NCBI GenBank assembly: GCA_001627335.1
Contig: LUPK01000059.1
Span: forward strand, 225,039 to 289,038
Origin: Nocardioides sp. REDSEA-S33_B3
Lineage (GTDB): Bacteria > Actinomycetota > Actinomycetes > Propionibacteriales > Nocardioidaceae
Length of the DNA stretch: 64,000 nucleotides
Direction: 5' to 3'
This document shows, piece after piece, positions 47,086 to 56,106 of the stretch; the stretch's first letter is position 1, and every line of letters begins with the position of its first letter. Under the pieces are notes generated by a model. That model did no database searches and had not been told where the DNA came from. It saw only the letters and a list, made by a program, of their open reading frames with translations. A program made the translations under genes and the position numbers.

Positions 47086-49106
47086 CGGCGGTCCCGGACG
47101 TCGCCACGACGCAGGTCGCCGGGGCGCACCCGCGTGTCGTCGTCGTAGGCCCGCTCGCGCGCGGCCTCCGAGGACTGCAGCTGGTAGGGCACGGAGATGA
47201 CCATGATCCCGGGCTGGAACAGCAGCCGACCCTTGAGCCGCAGGGCGGTCTGGTTGTGGAGCAGCTGCTCCCACCACCGGCCGACGACGTACTCCGGGAT
47301 GTAGACGGCCACGACGCCGCGCGGGTTGGCCCGGCGGATCTCGGTGGCGTACTCGACGATCGGGCGGATCAGCTCGCGGTACGGCGAGTGCAGCACCTTC
47401 AGCGGCAGGTCGATGTCACGCTCGTCCCACTCGGCCATCAGCGCCGACGTGGCCCGCCCGTCGGTGGCGACGTAGACGCCCTCGAGGGCGTTGGGCCTGG
47501 TCGCTTTCGCGAAGGCCAGGGCCCGCAGGGTCGGCTTGTGCAGCTTGCTGACCAGCACCATCGCGTGGACCCGCGTGGGGAGGACCTTGTCCTCCTCGTC
47601 CGCGGCCAGCTCGGCCGAGACCCGGTCGTAGTGGGTGCGGATCGCCTGCATCACGACGTAGAAGAAGGTGATGGCCAAGATGGTGATCCAGGCGCCGGCG
47701 AGGAACTTGGTGACCACGACGACCACCAGCACCAGCGAGGTCATCGTGAGCCCCACGGCGTTGAGCACCCGGGCTCGCATCATGCGGTGCCGCTCGGCGG
47801 CGTCACGCTCCTCGGCCAGCGCGCGGGTCCAGTGCCGGACCATGCCGAGCTGGCTGAGCGTGAAGGAGACGAAGACCCCGACGATGTAGAGCTGGATCAG
47901 CCGGGTGACCTCGGCGTCGAAGGCCCAGATCAGCACGATCGCGAGGGCGGCGAGCGCGACGATGCCGTTGGAGTAGGCCAGCCGGTCGCCCCGGGAGCCG
48001 AACGCGCGCGGGGCGTAGCCGTCGCGGGCGAGGATCGAGCCGAGGACCGGGAAGCCGTTGAAGGCCGTGTTGGCCGCGAAGAGCAGGATCACCGCGGTCA
48101 CGGTGACGGTGAAGTAGAAGCCCGGCGGGAAGCCGGAGAAGACCGACTCGGCGATCTGGCTGATCAGGGTGTCCAGGTCGTAGTCCTCGGGGACCGGAGC
48201 CCCGTCGAGGAAGAGCCGGTCGCGGTCGGACGGGTCGACGATCCGCACCCCGATCTCGCGGGCCAGGATGATGACGCTGAGCATCATCGTGACCGCGATC
48301 AGGCCCAGCAGCAGCAGCGTGGTGCCGGCGTTGCGGGCCTTCGGCCGACGGAACGCGGGTACGCCGGTCGAGACCGCCTCGACACCGGTCAGCGCCACGC
48401 AGCCCGACGAGAACGCCCGCGCCAGCAAGAAGACCAGGGCCAGCGTGGTCAGCGGCCCCTCGAGCCCCTCGTGCGGCACGATCGTGATGTCGGCGGACGC
48501 GGCCCGGGGCAGGTTGCCCGACCACCAGCGCACCGCACCGACCACGACCATCGCGCCCATGGCGAGCATGAAGAGGTACGTGGGGGCGGCGAAGATCGCC
48601 CGCGACTCCCGCACGCCGCGCAGGTTCAGCGCGGCGACGAAGGCGACGAGGCCCGCCGCGACCGCGCCCTCGTGGCCGCTGAGCACCGGCAGGGCCGCCG
48701 CGGCGTACTGCGCCCCGGCCGAGATCGACACCGCGACCGTGAGGACGTAGTCGATGAGCAGGGCGCTGGCCACCGTGGTGCCGGCCTTCTCCCCCAGGTT
48801 GGTCCGGGCGACCTCGTAGTCGCCACCGCCGGAGGGGTAGGCCTGCACGGTCTGGCGGTAGGACGCGATGACCACGGCCATCACGACGGCGACGGCGACG
48901 CCGACCTGCCAGGAGTAGGTGTAGGCCGACGCGCCGGCCAGCGAGAGCATGATCAGGATCTCGTCGGGCGCGTAGGCGACCGAGGAGAGCGCGTCGCTGG
49001 CGAAGACCGGCAGCGCGATGCGCTTGGGGAGCAACGTCTCCCCCAGCTGGGAGCTGCGCAGCTTGCGTCCCAGGAGGATCCGCTTCGAGACGTCGCCGAC
49101 ACCCAC
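47082..49106 (-). CDS. APC-superfamily permease with cytoplasmic C-terminal domain, KimA-like potassium transporter candidate
   Basis: 674 residues. The start GTG 49106 is 8 bases after TAGCCT (49115-49120, minus strand). About 12 membrane segments are preceded by LPVFASDALSSVAYAPDEIL, the APC signature shared with the potassium importer KimA and amino-acid permeases. Residues about 485-674 form a soluble domain with Rossmann-like features (RVHAMVLVSKLHKPTLRALA, VVAVYIPEYVVGRWWEQLLH) that in KimA binds the signal c-di-AMP. It sits opposite two TrkA-type potassium regulators, which favours potassium over amino acids; this is inference. It matches the place of Rv2690c. Confidence 0.85.
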   Translation of the reverse strand: MGVGDVSKRILLGRKLRSSQLGETLLPKRIALPVFASDALSSVAYAPDEILIMLSLAGASAYTYSWQVGVAVAVVMAVVIASYRQTVQAYPSGGGDYEVARTNLGEKAGTTVASALLIDYVLTVAVSISAGAQYAAAALPVLSGHEGAVAAGLVAFVAALNLRGVRESRAIFAAPTYLFMLAMGAMVVVGAVRWWSGNLPRAASADITIVPHEGLEGPLTTLALVFLLARAFSSGCVALTGVEAVSTGVPAFRRPKARNAGTTLLLLGLIAVTMMLSVIILAREIGVRIVDPSDRDRLFLDGAPVPEDYDLDTLISQIAESVFSGFPPGFYFTVTVTAVILLFAANTAFNGFPVLGSILARDGYAPRAFGSRGDRLAYSNGIVALAALAIVLIWAFDAEVTRLIQLYIVGVFVSFTLSQLGMVRHWTRALAEERDAAERHRMMRARVLNAVGLTMTSLVLVVVVVTKFLAGAWITILAITFFYVVMQAIRTHYDRVSAELAADEEDKVLPTRVHAMVLVSKLHKPTLRALAFAKATRPNALEGVYVATDGRATSALMAEWDERDIDLPLKVLHSPYRELIRPIVEYATEIRRANPRGVVAVYIPEYVVGRWWEQLLHNQTALRLKGRLLFQPGIMVISVPYQLQSSEAARERAYDDDTRVRPGDLRRGDVRDRR

Positions 49107-49164
49107 GGACCGGAAGGCTACGGCACGTGCGGCCCCGGAGGTCACTTGCGGATAGCGTGGTCCC

Positions 49165-49827
49165 GTGCACGTCGTGATCATGGGGTGCGGCCGGGTCGGC
49201 TCGACCCTCGCCCGCTCCCTGGAGGACCGCAACCACACCGTCTCGGTGATCGACTCCGAGCCGGATGCCTTCCGACGCCTTGGGCCGGGGTTCAACGGCG
49301 ACAAGATCGCCGGGATGGGCTTCGACCAGGAGGTCCTGGAGAAGGCCGGCATCCGGCGCGCGGACGCGTTCGCCGCGGTCTCCTCCGGTGACAACTCCAA
49401 CATCATCGCCGCTCGGGTGGCCCGCGAGACCTTCGGCATCCAGCAGGTCGTGGCCCGCATCTACGACCCCGGCCGCGCCGAGGTCTACCAGCGCCTGGGC
49501 ATCACCACGGTCGCCACCGTGAAGTGGACCGCCGACCAGGTGCTGCGCCGGATCCTGCCCGCCGGCGCCGAGCCCGACTTCCGCGACCCCAGCGGAACGG
49601 TGCGCGTGGACCACATCACCGTCCCCGACGTCTGGATCGGTCAGAAGACCATCGACCTGCAGCTGCAGAGCAAGTCGCGCATCGCGTGGATCGACCGGCT
49701 CGGCGAGGGCATGCTGCCCACCCGCGAGACGATCCTGCAGGAGGGCGACATGCTGCACCTGGTCATCCGTGAGCAGATGGCCGCCCACACGTTCGCGGTC
49801 CTCGACAAGGGACCGGAGGAGAGCTGA
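49165..49827 (+). CDS. ceoB: TrkA-family potassium uptake regulator, first copy (CeoB)
   Basis: 220 residues. An N-terminal Rossmann nucleotide-binding RCK domain starts at once (VHVVIMGCGRVGSTLARSLE), followed by a C-terminal RCK-C domain (TVRVDHITVPDVWIGQKTID, EGDMLHLVIREQMAAHTF). Such proteins sense NAD(H), ATP or c-di-AMP and gate a potassium channel or transporter. GTG 49165 lies 6 bases after TAGCGT (49153-49158). The second copy begins on the last base of this stop. No TrkH/KtrB membrane subunit is nearby; the APC permease opposite may be the partner. Confidence 0.92.
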   Translation: MHVVIMGCGRVGSTLARSLEDRNHTVSVIDSEPDAFRRLGPGFNGDKIAGMGFDQEVLEKAGIRRADAFAAVSSGDNSNIIAARVARETFGIQQVVARIYDPGRAEVYQRLGITTVATVKWTADQVLRRILPAGAEPDFRDPSGTVRVDHITVPDVWIGQKTIDLQLQSKSRIAWIDRLGEGMLPTRETILQEGDMLHLVIREQMAAHTFAVLDKGPEES

Positions 49828-50498
49828 TGCGCGTCGCCATCGCCGGGGCCGGGGCCGTCGGCCGGTCCATCGCCCGCGAGCTGATCGGCAACGGCCACGA
49901 GGTCCTGCTGATCGACAAGAACGCCCAGGCCATCAAGCCCGAGCGGGTGCCGGACGCCGAGTGGTTGCTGGCCGACTGCTGCGAGATGTCCTCGCTGGAG
50001 GAGGCACGCCTGGACCGCTGCGACGTGCTGATCTCCGCCACCGGCGACGACAAGGCCAACCTCGTGGCCTCGCTGCTGGCCAAGACCGAGTTCGGGGTCC
50101 CCCGCACCGTCGGCCGGGTCAACCACCCCAACAACGAGTGGCTCTTCAGCGAGGCGTGGGGCGTGGACGTCAACGTCTCGACGCCCCGCATCATGTCGGC
50201 GCTGGTCGAGGAGGCGGTCACGGTCGGCGACCTGGTGCGCCTGTTCACCTTCCGCCAGGGCAACGCCAACCTCGTTGAGATGACCCTGCCCTCCGACAGC
50301 CCGTACGTCGGCAAGCCGGCCGGTCTGGTGCCGCTGCCGGAGTCCTGCGCGCTGGTGACGATCCTGCGCGACGGGCAGGTCTACACCCCCAACCCGGAGC
50401 AGCCCATCGAGTCCGGCGACGAGCTGCTGTTCGTCGTGCCGGCCGAGAAGGAGGACGAGCTCGAACGGCTGCTCGCGCCGTCCACCCACGGCGGCTGA
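49827..50498 (+). CDS. ceoC: TrkA-family potassium uptake regulator, second copy (CeoC)
   Basis: 223 residues. Same two-domain plan: MRVAIAGAGAVGRSIARELI with an intact GxGxxG, then the RCK-C domain (VEMTLPSDSPYVGKPAGLVP, SGDELLFVVPAEKEDELERL). The acidic position at the end of the second strand (VLLIDKNAQAI) suggests NAD binding. It shares the base A with the ceoB stop (TGATG), so the two are translationally coupled and probably form a hetero-oligomer. Confidence 0.92.
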   Translation: MRVAIAGAGAVGRSIARELIGNGHEVLLIDKNAQAIKPERVPDAEWLLADCCEMSSLEEARLDRCDVLISATGDDKANLVASLLAKTEFGVPRTVGRVNHPNNEWLFSEAWGVDVNVSTPRIMSALVEEAVTVGDLVRLFTFRQGNANLVEMTLPSDSPYVGKPAGLVPLPESCALVTILRDGQVYTPNPEQPIESGDELLFVVPAEKEDELERLLAPSTHGG

Positions 50499-50513
50499 GG
50501 GCGACCGCACCAC

Positions 50514-51215
50514 TCAGGGGGCCAGCGGCTCCACGGGCGTCCGGTTGCGGCCGAGCACCCATAGCATCCCCGCCAGCGCGGCCAGCTGCAGCGGCCAGCC
50601 CAGCGCGATCTTGAGGATGCCGAGCGCGGCGATCGCGAAGTCGGTGTCGATCGACCCGCTCCAGCCGCCCAGCCACAGCGGCGCCTGCAGGACCACGCGC
50701 ACGACGCAGGGCACGGCGAGCAGCCAGGTCAGCGTCGTGCACAGCCGCACGACCTGCTTGTCGCGGTGCCACTCGGTCACCTCGCCGGTCACCGAGCCGA
50801 CCATGAAGCCGACCAGCGGCCAGCCGATCAGGCAGGTGACGGCCATGACGACGGCGTACCCGCCGTTGTAGAGCAGGCCGGGCAGGAAGTAGGCCAGCGC
50901 CTGCTCGTCCTCGCTCCCGCCCCGGGAGGCGGCGAGGCGGACGAAGAACCAGCCGATGCCGATGCCGAAGAGCGCGTTGACGACGAACTGCACCGTCGAG
51001 CGCTGCACGAGCCGGACCACGAGCAGGAGCACGGCGACGCCGACGCTGACGCCCAGGGCGACCTGCAGCTCGCGCGTCGTCAGCCACAGCACGGTGAAGA
51101 CGATCGTCGGGACGGCGGCCTCGACCATGCCGCGTCGCCCGCCGAGGGCCTTGGCGAGCTGGCCGCGGACGACCTCCTCGACCGTCACCCCCGGTGCCAG
51201 CTGGTGGTCGCTCAT
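50514..51215 (-). CDS. DUF3159 integral membrane protein
   Basis: 233 residues with about five or six membrane segments (AAVPTIVFTVLWLTTRELQV, ALGVSVGVAVLLLVVRLVQR, FLPGLLYNGGYAVVMAVTCL, CTTLTWLLAVPCVVRVVLQA). The family mark VVRGQLAKALGGRRGMVEAA near the start is unmistakable. Its function is unknown; in mycobacteria (Rv2693c, as I recall) it always sits with the OB-fold gene. The ATG overlaps the OB-fold stop (ATGA). Confidence 0.88.
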   Translation of the reverse strand: MSDHQLAPGVTVEEVVRGQLAKALGGRRGMVEAAVPTIVFTVLWLTTRELQVALGVSVGVAVLLLVVRLVQRSTVQFVVNALFGIGIGWFFVRLAASRGGSEDEQALAYFLPGLLYNGGYAVVMAVTCLIGWPLVGFMVGSVTGEVTEWHRDKQVVRLCTTLTWLLAVPCVVRVVLQAPLWLGGWSGSIDTDFAIAALGILKIALGWPLQLAALAGMLWVLGRNRTPVEPLAP

Positions 51216-51574
51216 GGCAGCAGCTGGTAGCGGGGGTTGAAGATCACCCGCTGCCCCTCGTGGACGCCGATCCGGCCCTCGACCTCGATCGAGACGCCCG
51301 GGTCGATGCCGACGATGCGCCGGCGTCCCAGCCAGATGATGGTCAGTGCCCCCGAGCCGTCGAAGAGCTCGGCCTCCAGCGCGGGCACGCCGCCGCGGGG
51401 GCGCAGAGTCACGGTGCGCAGCGTGCCCTGCAGGCGCACCCGGGCGCGGTCCTCGGCCTCGGCGATGGTGTCCTTGCCAGGCTCGACGTAGGTCTTGAGC
51501 ATGTCGCGGGCGAGCATGTCCGAGCTGTTGGCCCAGCGCGAGATGCTGCGACGCAGGCGGGACTTCTCGGCCAC
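51212..51574 (-). CDS. OB-fold nucleic-acid-binding protein
   Basis: 120 residues. Residues about 40-120 form an OB barrel (ARVRLQGTLRTVTLRPRGGV, ALTIIWLGRRRIVGIDPGV, EVEGRIGVHEGQRVIFNPRY). The short basic N-terminus (SRLRRSISRWANSS) could bind nucleic acid. It corresponds to Rv2694c by position, as I recall. A RecG- or tRNA-type OB role is possible; no direct clue exists. GTG 51574 follows the DUF3710 stop by 7 bases, so it is in the same transcript. Confidence 0.82.
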   Translation of the reverse strand: MAEKSRLRRSISRWANSSDMLARDMLKTYVEPGKDTIAEAEDRARVRLQGTLRTVTLRPRGGVPALEAELFDGSGALTIIWLGRRRIVGIDPGVSIEVEGRIGVHEGQRVIFNPRYQLLP

Positions 51575-51581
51575 GGGGCGC

Positions 51582-52229
51582 CTAGCCCCCCACGCGGCGC
51601 GCGCCCTCGGGCAGCGCGAGCGGCAGCGGCTCCCCGACGGGCATCGCGCCGTCACCGCGGCGGACGGCGACGGTGCTGATGACGGCGTCCCACGTGTCGC
51701 GGTCGGCGCCGGGACGGGCCGGGCCACCGATCAGCGTGGCGCGCAGCATCCAGCGCGCGCCGTTGATGCCGATGATCCGCGAGAGCTGTTGGCCGGTGCG
51801 GCCGTCGGACAGCGTCCGGGTCAGCTCGCACTGCAGCTCGGTGCCCCACCGGCCCTGCTCCTCGGTCGCGGTGCCGCCGCGCTGGGACATGTCCGCCGCG
51901 ATCTGGGGGCGCACCTCGCTCCACAGGTCGCCGTTGCGAGGAGCCGCGAACGCGCGCAGCTCCAGCGCGCCCGCGGGCCCGGTCAGCAGGACCGCCTGGA
52001 CCTCGCCGCTGGCCTCGTCGACCTGCAGGCGCAGCTCGGTGCCCACGACCGGGGCGATCAGCAGCGAGCCGAGGTCGATGCGCTGCACACCCTCGGGCAG
52101 GTCGGGCATGTCGGAGACGTCGTAGGGCCCGGCGGGCGGGCTGGTCTGCTCCTCGGACCCCTCAGCCGGCTCGGTCGCGGCCTGGTCCGGGGTCTCCGGC
52201 TCAGTGGCGGACTTGCGGCGGAACTTCAC
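51582..52229 (-). CDS. DUF3710 protein
   Basis: 215 residues. A disordered acidic N-terminus (RRKSATEPETPDQAATEPAE) leads into a beta-rich core (VQRIDLGSLLIAPVVGTELR, VQAVLLTGPAGALELRAFAA, RIIGINGARWMLRATLIGGP). Found next to dut in most actinobacteria (Rv2696c, as I recall). No function is known. GAGGGAG lies 4-5 bases before GTG 52229, so it has a real ribosome site, unlike its leaderless neighbour dut. Confidence 0.85.
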   Translation of the reverse strand: MKFRRKSATEPETPDQAATEPAEGSEEQTSPPAGPYDVSDMPDLPEGVQRIDLGSLLIAPVVGTELRLQVDEASGEVQAVLLTGPAGALELRAFAAPRNGDLWSEVRPQIAADMSQRGGTATEEQGRWGTELQCELTRTLSDGRTGQQLSRIIGINGARWMLRATLIGGPARPGADRDTWDAVISTVAVRRGDGAMPVGEPLPLALPEGARRVGG

Positions 52230-52251
52230 GAGCGCTCCCTCGAGTGGCGGG

Positions 52252-52716
52252 TCAGGTACCGGTAGAACCGTAGCCCCCGCTGCCCCGGGCGGAGTCCGGC
52301 AGGGCGTCGACCTCGACGAACGCGGCTCGTTCGACCCGCTGGACCACCAGCTGGGCGACGCGCTCGCCGCGGCGCAGCTCCACCGGCTCGGCCGGGTCGA
52401 GGTTGACCAGCAGCACCTTGACCTCGCCGCGGTAGCCGGCGTCCACGGTGCCGGGCGTGTTGACGATGGAGACGCCGTGCCGGGCGGCCAGCCCCGAGCG
52501 CGGGTGCACGAGACCGACGTACCCCTCCGGCAGCGCGAGGGCGATCCCGGTCGGCACCAGCGCGCGCTCCCCCGGCGCGAGCACGACGTCGACGGTGGTG
52601 TGCAGGTCGGCGCCGGCGTCGCCGGGGTGCGCGTAGGACGGGAGCGGCAGCTCGGGGTCCAGTCGCACCACGGGGACGGGCAGGGCAACGGGCAGTGAGG
52701 AGGCCTGGTCGTCCAC
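52252..52716 (-). CDS. dut: dUTP diphosphatase
   Basis: 154 residues, trimeric dUTPase type. All five motifs are present: HPGDAGADL (1), [11 protein letters not shown] (2), [20 protein letters not shown] (3), [12 protein letters not shown] (4) and the flexible C-terminal [10 protein letters not shown] (5). It removes dUTP to keep uracil out of DNA and supplies dUMP for dTTP synthesis. GTG 52716 is 7 bases after TAGGGT (52724-52729, minus strand). The divergent DUF3093 gene begins 31 bases away, so the two promoters overlap. Confidence 0.95.
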   Translation of the reverse strand: MDDQASSLPVALPVPVVRLDPELPLPSYAHPGDAGADLHTTVDVVLAPGERALVPTGIALALPEGYVGLVHPRSGLAARHGVSIVNTPGTVDAGYRGEVKVLLVNLDPAEPVELRRGERVAQLVVQRVERAAFVEVDALPDSARGSGGYGSTGT

Positions 52717-52747
52717 GGCAGGGACCCTAGTGCGAGACTCCTGTCCC

Positions 52748-53212
52748 GTGGACACGGGCACGCACTACCGCGAGCGGCTCGCCGTGCCGATCCGGTGGTG
52801 GGCCCAGGGGACGATGCTGGTCGCCAGCCTCTGGTTGGCGGTGATCGTCGCGGTCCCCGGCCCCTTCGCGTGGGCCGTCACCTTCGTCGCCGCCGCGCTC
52901 ATGGTCGCCTTCTTCCTCTCGTACGGCGGCGCCGTGCTGAGCGTGCAGGACGGCTGGTTCCGCGCCGGCCGCGCGAAGGTCGAGGTCCGCTTCGTCGATG
53001 AGGTGCAGGCGCTGGATGCCGAGCAGACCCGACTGGTGGCCGGTCGCGACGCCGACGCCCGCGCATACCTGCTGTTGCGGCCCTACCGCAGCAAGGCGGT
53101 CAAGGTGTCGCTGCGCGACCCGGCCGACCCCACGCCGTACTGGCTGGTGAGCACGCGTCGCCCCGAGCGGCTCGCCGAGGCGCTGAGCCGCGCCGTCGAC
53201 GCCGCCGGCTGA
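52748..53212 (+). CDS. DUF3093 membrane protein
   Basis: 154 residues. Two membrane helices near the start ([40 protein letters not shown]) form a hairpin, followed by a cytoplasmic PH-like beta domain ([59 protein letters not shown]). The family occupies this place opposite dut in actinobacteria (Rv2698, as I recall). Function unknown. GTG 52748 is favoured over ATG 52730, which lies inside the promoter region. Confidence 0.85.
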   Translation: MDTGTHYRERLAVPIRWWAQGTMLVASLWLAVIVAVPGPFAWAVTFVAAALMVAFFLSYGGAVLSVQDGWFRAGRAKVEVRFVDEVQALDAEQTRLVAGRDADARAYLLLRPYRSKAVKVSLRDPADPTPYWLVSTRRPERLAEALSRAVDAAG

Positions 53213-53280
53213 TCTCCCTGATGATCCCGGGCTGGTCCCTCCCCCTCCGGTGGGGTGCTGCAGGGGGCTAGGGTCGGACC

Positions 53281-53559
53281 ATGTCCAAGGTCTGGTCTGT
53301 GATGGAGAAGGGCTCGGCGGTCGGTGCCGCCGTCGTCACCCGCAAGGTGCTGACCACGGGGTGGTCGAAGGCCGCGCGCCGCAAGCCGCCGGCGAACCCG
53401 GCCGACCCCGACGTCAACATCGGTGAGGCCCTGGCCTGGGCGGTCGCCACGGGGGCTGCGGTCTCGGTCGCGCGCATGCTCGCCATGCGCGGCGCCGCCC
53501 GGTACTACACGAAGTCCGCGGGGCACCTGCCCCCGGGACTCGAGAAGGACGGGGTCTGA
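53281..53559 (+). CDS. DUF4235 small membrane-associated protein
   Basis: 92 residues. The pattern WSVMEKGSAVGAAVVTRKVL then a spacer with PPANPADPDVNIGEALAWAV and ATGAAVSVARMLAMRGAARY predicts two hydrophobic helices. Function unknown. ATG 53281 lies 6 bases after TAGGGT (53269-53274), so it is leaderless. It is convergent with the DUF4193 gene, and the gap between them holds a direct repeat and a hairpin. Confidence 0.85.
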   Translation: MSKVWSVMEKGSAVGAAVVTRKVLTTGWSKAARRKPPANPADPDVNIGEALAWAVATGAAVSVARMLAMRGAARYYTKSAGHLPPGLEKDGV

Positions 53560-53616
53560 CCCGTCCTCCCTGATCTGCCCAGCTGGTCTGCCCAGCTGAA
53601 CCGCTGGTCGGCTGAC

Positions 53617-53643
53617 GCCTGAGGACCCCCGAGGGCCTCAGGC
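53617..53643. terminator. Hairpin between DUF4235 and DUF4193 genes
   Basis: GCCTGAGG (53617-53624) pairs perfectly with CCTCAGGC (53636-53643). It overlaps the stop codon of the DUF4193 gene. Upstream, TCTGCCCAGCTG is repeated directly at 53574 and 53587. It can terminate both convergent transcripts. Confidence 0.65.
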
Positions 53644-53928
53644 GCAGTCGAAGCAGATCTTCTTCTTGGCGTCCGCCAGCTGCGAGCGGTGGTGCACCAG
53701 GAAGCAGCTCATGCAGGTGAACTCGTCCTCCTGCTTGGGCTTCACCTCGACGGCAAGCTCCTCGTGCGACAGGTCGGCTCCGGGGAGCTCGAAGTTCTCC
53801 GCCGCCTCGGTCTCGTCCTCGTCGACCTTGCCCGAGCTCTTGTCGTGGCGGCGTGCCTTGAGCTCCTCGATGCTCTCCTCGGAGGAGTCCTCCTCGTTCT
53901 TGCGTGGCGCGTCGTAGTCGGTTGCCAT
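53638..53928 (-). CDS. DUF4193 small zinc-ribbon-like protein
   Basis: 96 residues. The first 70 are acidic and probably disordered (KNEEDSSEESIEELKARRHD). The end holds two Cys pairs, CMSC and CFDC, spaced by HHRSQLADAKKKI: a four-Cys zinc site. Present in almost all actinobacteria at this place (Rv2699c, as I recall). It could bind RNA polymerase or nucleic acid, but there is no proof. GGGGAG is about 10 bases before the ATG. Confidence 0.88.
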   Translation of the reverse strand: MATDYDAPRKNEEDSSEESIEELKARRHDKSSGKVDEDETEAAENFELPGADLSHEELAVEVKPKQEDEFTCMSCFLVHHRSQLADAKKKICFDCA

Positions 53929-53990
53929 CGTCGTCACTCCCCTCGTCCGGTCGATCGGCGCCACAGTGTGCACCATCGCCGGGGACCACT

Positions 53991-54009
53991 CCACACCGGT
54001 CTGGTGTGG
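53991..54009. promoter_or_regulatory. Inverted repeat in the DUF4193 upstream region
   Basis: CCACACC, loop GGTCT, GGTGTGG: 7 perfect pairs, about 63 bases upstream of the DUF4193 start. It may be an operator, or the terminator of suhB. The rest of the 129-base gap shows nothing I can name. Confidence 0.35.
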
Positions 54010-54057
54010 CGGGCGGTGAACAGTGGGTGACGTCGCGCTATTCCCCTCCCGGGGAGG

Positions 54058-54894
54058 TCACCCCTGCGGGGTCGCGGGGGCGGCGTACCCGGCCTCCAGG
54101 ACCGCCTCGCAGAACACGTCGTACGCCGCCGCGGGGGCCGCCACGAGCAGGTCACGCCCGGAGGCGCCGGTGTGCAGCTCCCATCGCGCGCCCGCGGCGC
54201 GCGCGACGAGCGCCGCCGCCGCGTGGTCCCACAGGTTCACGCCCTCCTCGACGTAGGCGTCGAGGTGCCCCGAGGCGAGCAGGCACAGGTCGAGCGCGCA
54301 CGAGCCCAGGCGGCGGATGTCGCGCACCCGGGGCAGCAGCCGCACCAGGGACTCCGCCTGACGGCGACGCACCTCACGGTCGTAGGAGAAGCCGGTCGCG
54401 ACGAGCATCTGCGACAGCGGCTGCGGGTCGCGCGCCCGCACCGGCACGCCGTCACGGGCGCCGACGGGCTCCCCGTCCTCGAGGTGCGCGCTCCAGGTGG
54501 AGCCGGTCGGGACCTCCAGGACGGTCCCGGCGACGGTCGACCAGCCGTCCGGTGCCGCGTCGTCGGCCACCTGCGCGGCGACGGAGACGGCGTGGCGCGG
54601 CAGCCCGTAGAGGAAGTTCACGGTGCCGTCGATCGGGTCCAGGACCCACCGCAGGCCCGACGTGCCGGGCCGGTCCTCCCCCTCCTCCCCCAGGATCGTG
54701 TCGTGGGGCCGGGCAGCGACCAGCCGCGCGCGCAGCAGCTCCTCGCTCGCGCGGTCGGCCGCGGTGACCACGTCGACGTCGCTGGACTTGGTGGCCGCGA
54801 CCTCGACACCTCCGGCCGCGTGCTCCCGGACCAGGGCGGCGGCCTCGGTCGCGACCTCGCGGGACAGGGCGGCGAGGTCGCGCGGGTCGGTCAC
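54058..54894 (-). CDS. suhB: Inositol monophosphatase-family protein (SuhB-like)
   Basis: 278 residues. The metal site is intact: [31 protein letters not shown], and the second metal Asp in [19 protein letters not shown]. The enzyme releases inositol from inositol phosphate, needed for phosphatidylinositol and mycothiol in actinobacteria; FBPase-like activity is possible. GTG 54894 overlaps the ferrochelatase stop (GTGA). It corresponds to the suhB position (Rv2701c, as I recall) in mycobacteria. Confidence 0.9.
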   Translation of the reverse strand: MTDPRDLAALSREVATEAAALVREHAAGGVEVAATKSSDVDVVTAADRASEELLRARLVAARPHDTILGEEGEDRPGTSGLRWVLDPIDGTVNFLYGLPRHAVSVAAQVADDAAPDGWSTVAGTVLEVPTGSTWSAHLEDGEPVGARDGVPVRARDPQPLSQMLVATGFSYDREVRRRQAESLVRLLPRVRDIRRLGSCALDLCLLASGHLDAYVEEGVNLWDHAAAALVARAAGARWELHTGASGRDLLVAAPAAAYDVFCEAVLEAGYAAPATPQG

Positions 54895-56021
54895 GTGTCG
54901 CGGCCGCAGAGGGCGGGTCGCTCGGCGCGCGGGTTGGCGCAGCAGCCCACGGGGCAGACGTCCCACATCGCGCCGATCCCGCCGGTGGCGGCCCGCACGA
55001 CGTCCTCGCCGCGCTCGACGGTGGCCCGCTCGACCAGCAGGTCACGCACCATCGACACGAAGCGCGGGTCGGTGCCGGCGGTGGCCGCCCGCGTCGCGGG
55101 CAGGCCCACCTCCTTCGCGGTGGCCAGCGCCTCGGTGTCGAGGTCGTAGACGACCTCCATGTGGTCGGAGACGAAGCCGACGGGCACGATCACGGCCGCG
55201 GCGGCCCCGCGCTCCTTCATCGCGGTGAGGTGGTCGTTGACGTCGGGCTCGAGCCACGGCACCTGCGGCGAGCCCGAGCGCGAGCAGTAGACCAGCGCGT
55301 GGTCGTGGCGGGTGCCGGTCTCCTCCGCGACGCGGTCGACGATGCTGCGGGCGACGTCGAGGTGCTGCGCGACGTAGGCACTCCCCTCCTCCCAGTCCTT
55401 CTCCGGGTCGCCGCTGCGCTCGCTCATGGCCGTGGGGATCGAGTGGGTGACGAACACCAGCTCGGCACCGGCCCGGACGTCCTCGGGCAGGTCGGCCAGC
55501 GCGGCGAGCACCGCGTCGACGTTGGGCTCCACGAAGCCGGGGTGGTTGAAGTAGTGGCGCAACTTGTCCAGGCGCACGGGCGAACCCTCGGGGCCGGGAC
55601 CGTCGCCGAGCGGGTCGACGGCGTCCCAGAGGTTCTCGCGGTACTGCCGGCACGACGACCACGAGCTGTAGGCGCTGGTCACGAAGCAGGCGGCGCGGGT
55701 GATGCCGTCCTCGGCCATCTGCCGCAGCGTGTCGGTGAGGAACGGGTCCCAGTTGCGGTTGCCCCAGTAGACCGGGAGGTCGATCCCCGCGCCGGCGAGC
55801 TCGGTGCGGATCGCGGCCAGCAGGTCGCGGCACTGGTCGTTGATCGGAGAGCGACCGCCGAAGAGGAAGTAGTGCTCGCCCACCTCCTCGAGCCGCTCGC
55901 GCGGGATGCCCCGGCCCCGCGTGACGTTCTCCAGGAACGGCACGACGTCCTCGGGCTTCTCCGGACCTCCGAAGGAGACGAGCAGCAGGGCGTCGTAGGG
56001 GCTCACGTCGGGGCTGGCCAT
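54891..56021 (-). CDS. hemH: Ferrochelatase with [2Fe-2S] cysteines (coproporphyrin ferrochelatase type)
   Basis: 376 residues. Inserts iron in the last steps of haem synthesis; Gram-positives use coproporphyrin III (name CpfC). Landmarks: [20 protein letters not shown], the active-site His in [16 protein letters not shown], the catalytic Glu region [16 protein letters not shown]. Cys residues at [15 protein letters not shown] and in the C-terminal [10 protein letters not shown] are the [2Fe-2S] ligands known from actinobacterial enzymes. ATG 56021 is 6 bases after TACGAT (56028-56033, minus strand). It is translationally coupled to suhB, an uncommon pairing. Confidence 0.93.
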   Translation of the reverse strand: MASPDVSPYDALLLVSFGGPEKPEDVVPFLENVTRGRGIPRERLEEVGEHYFLFGGRSPINDQCRDLLAAIRTELAGAGIDLPVYWGNRNWDPFLTDTLRQMAEDGITRAACFVTSAYSSWSSCRQYRENLWDAVDPLGDGPGPEGSPVRLDKLRHYFNHPGFVEPNVDAVLAALADLPEDVRAGAELVFVTHSIPTAMSERSGDPEKDWEEGSAYVAQHLDVARSIVDRVAEETGTRHDHALVYCSRSGSPQVPWLEPDVNDHLTAMKERGAAAAVIVPVGFVSDHMEVVYDLDTEALATAKEVGLPATRAATAGTDPRFVSMVRDLLVERATVERGEDVVRAATGGIGAMWDVCPVGCCANPRAERPALCGRDT

Positions 56022-56106
56022 GCCCACATCGTAGGAACCCGCCTTCTCACCCTGGAGGATCACCCGAGATTTAGCCGGGACCCGGCAGAGGTCCTAGGTT
56101 CCGGGC

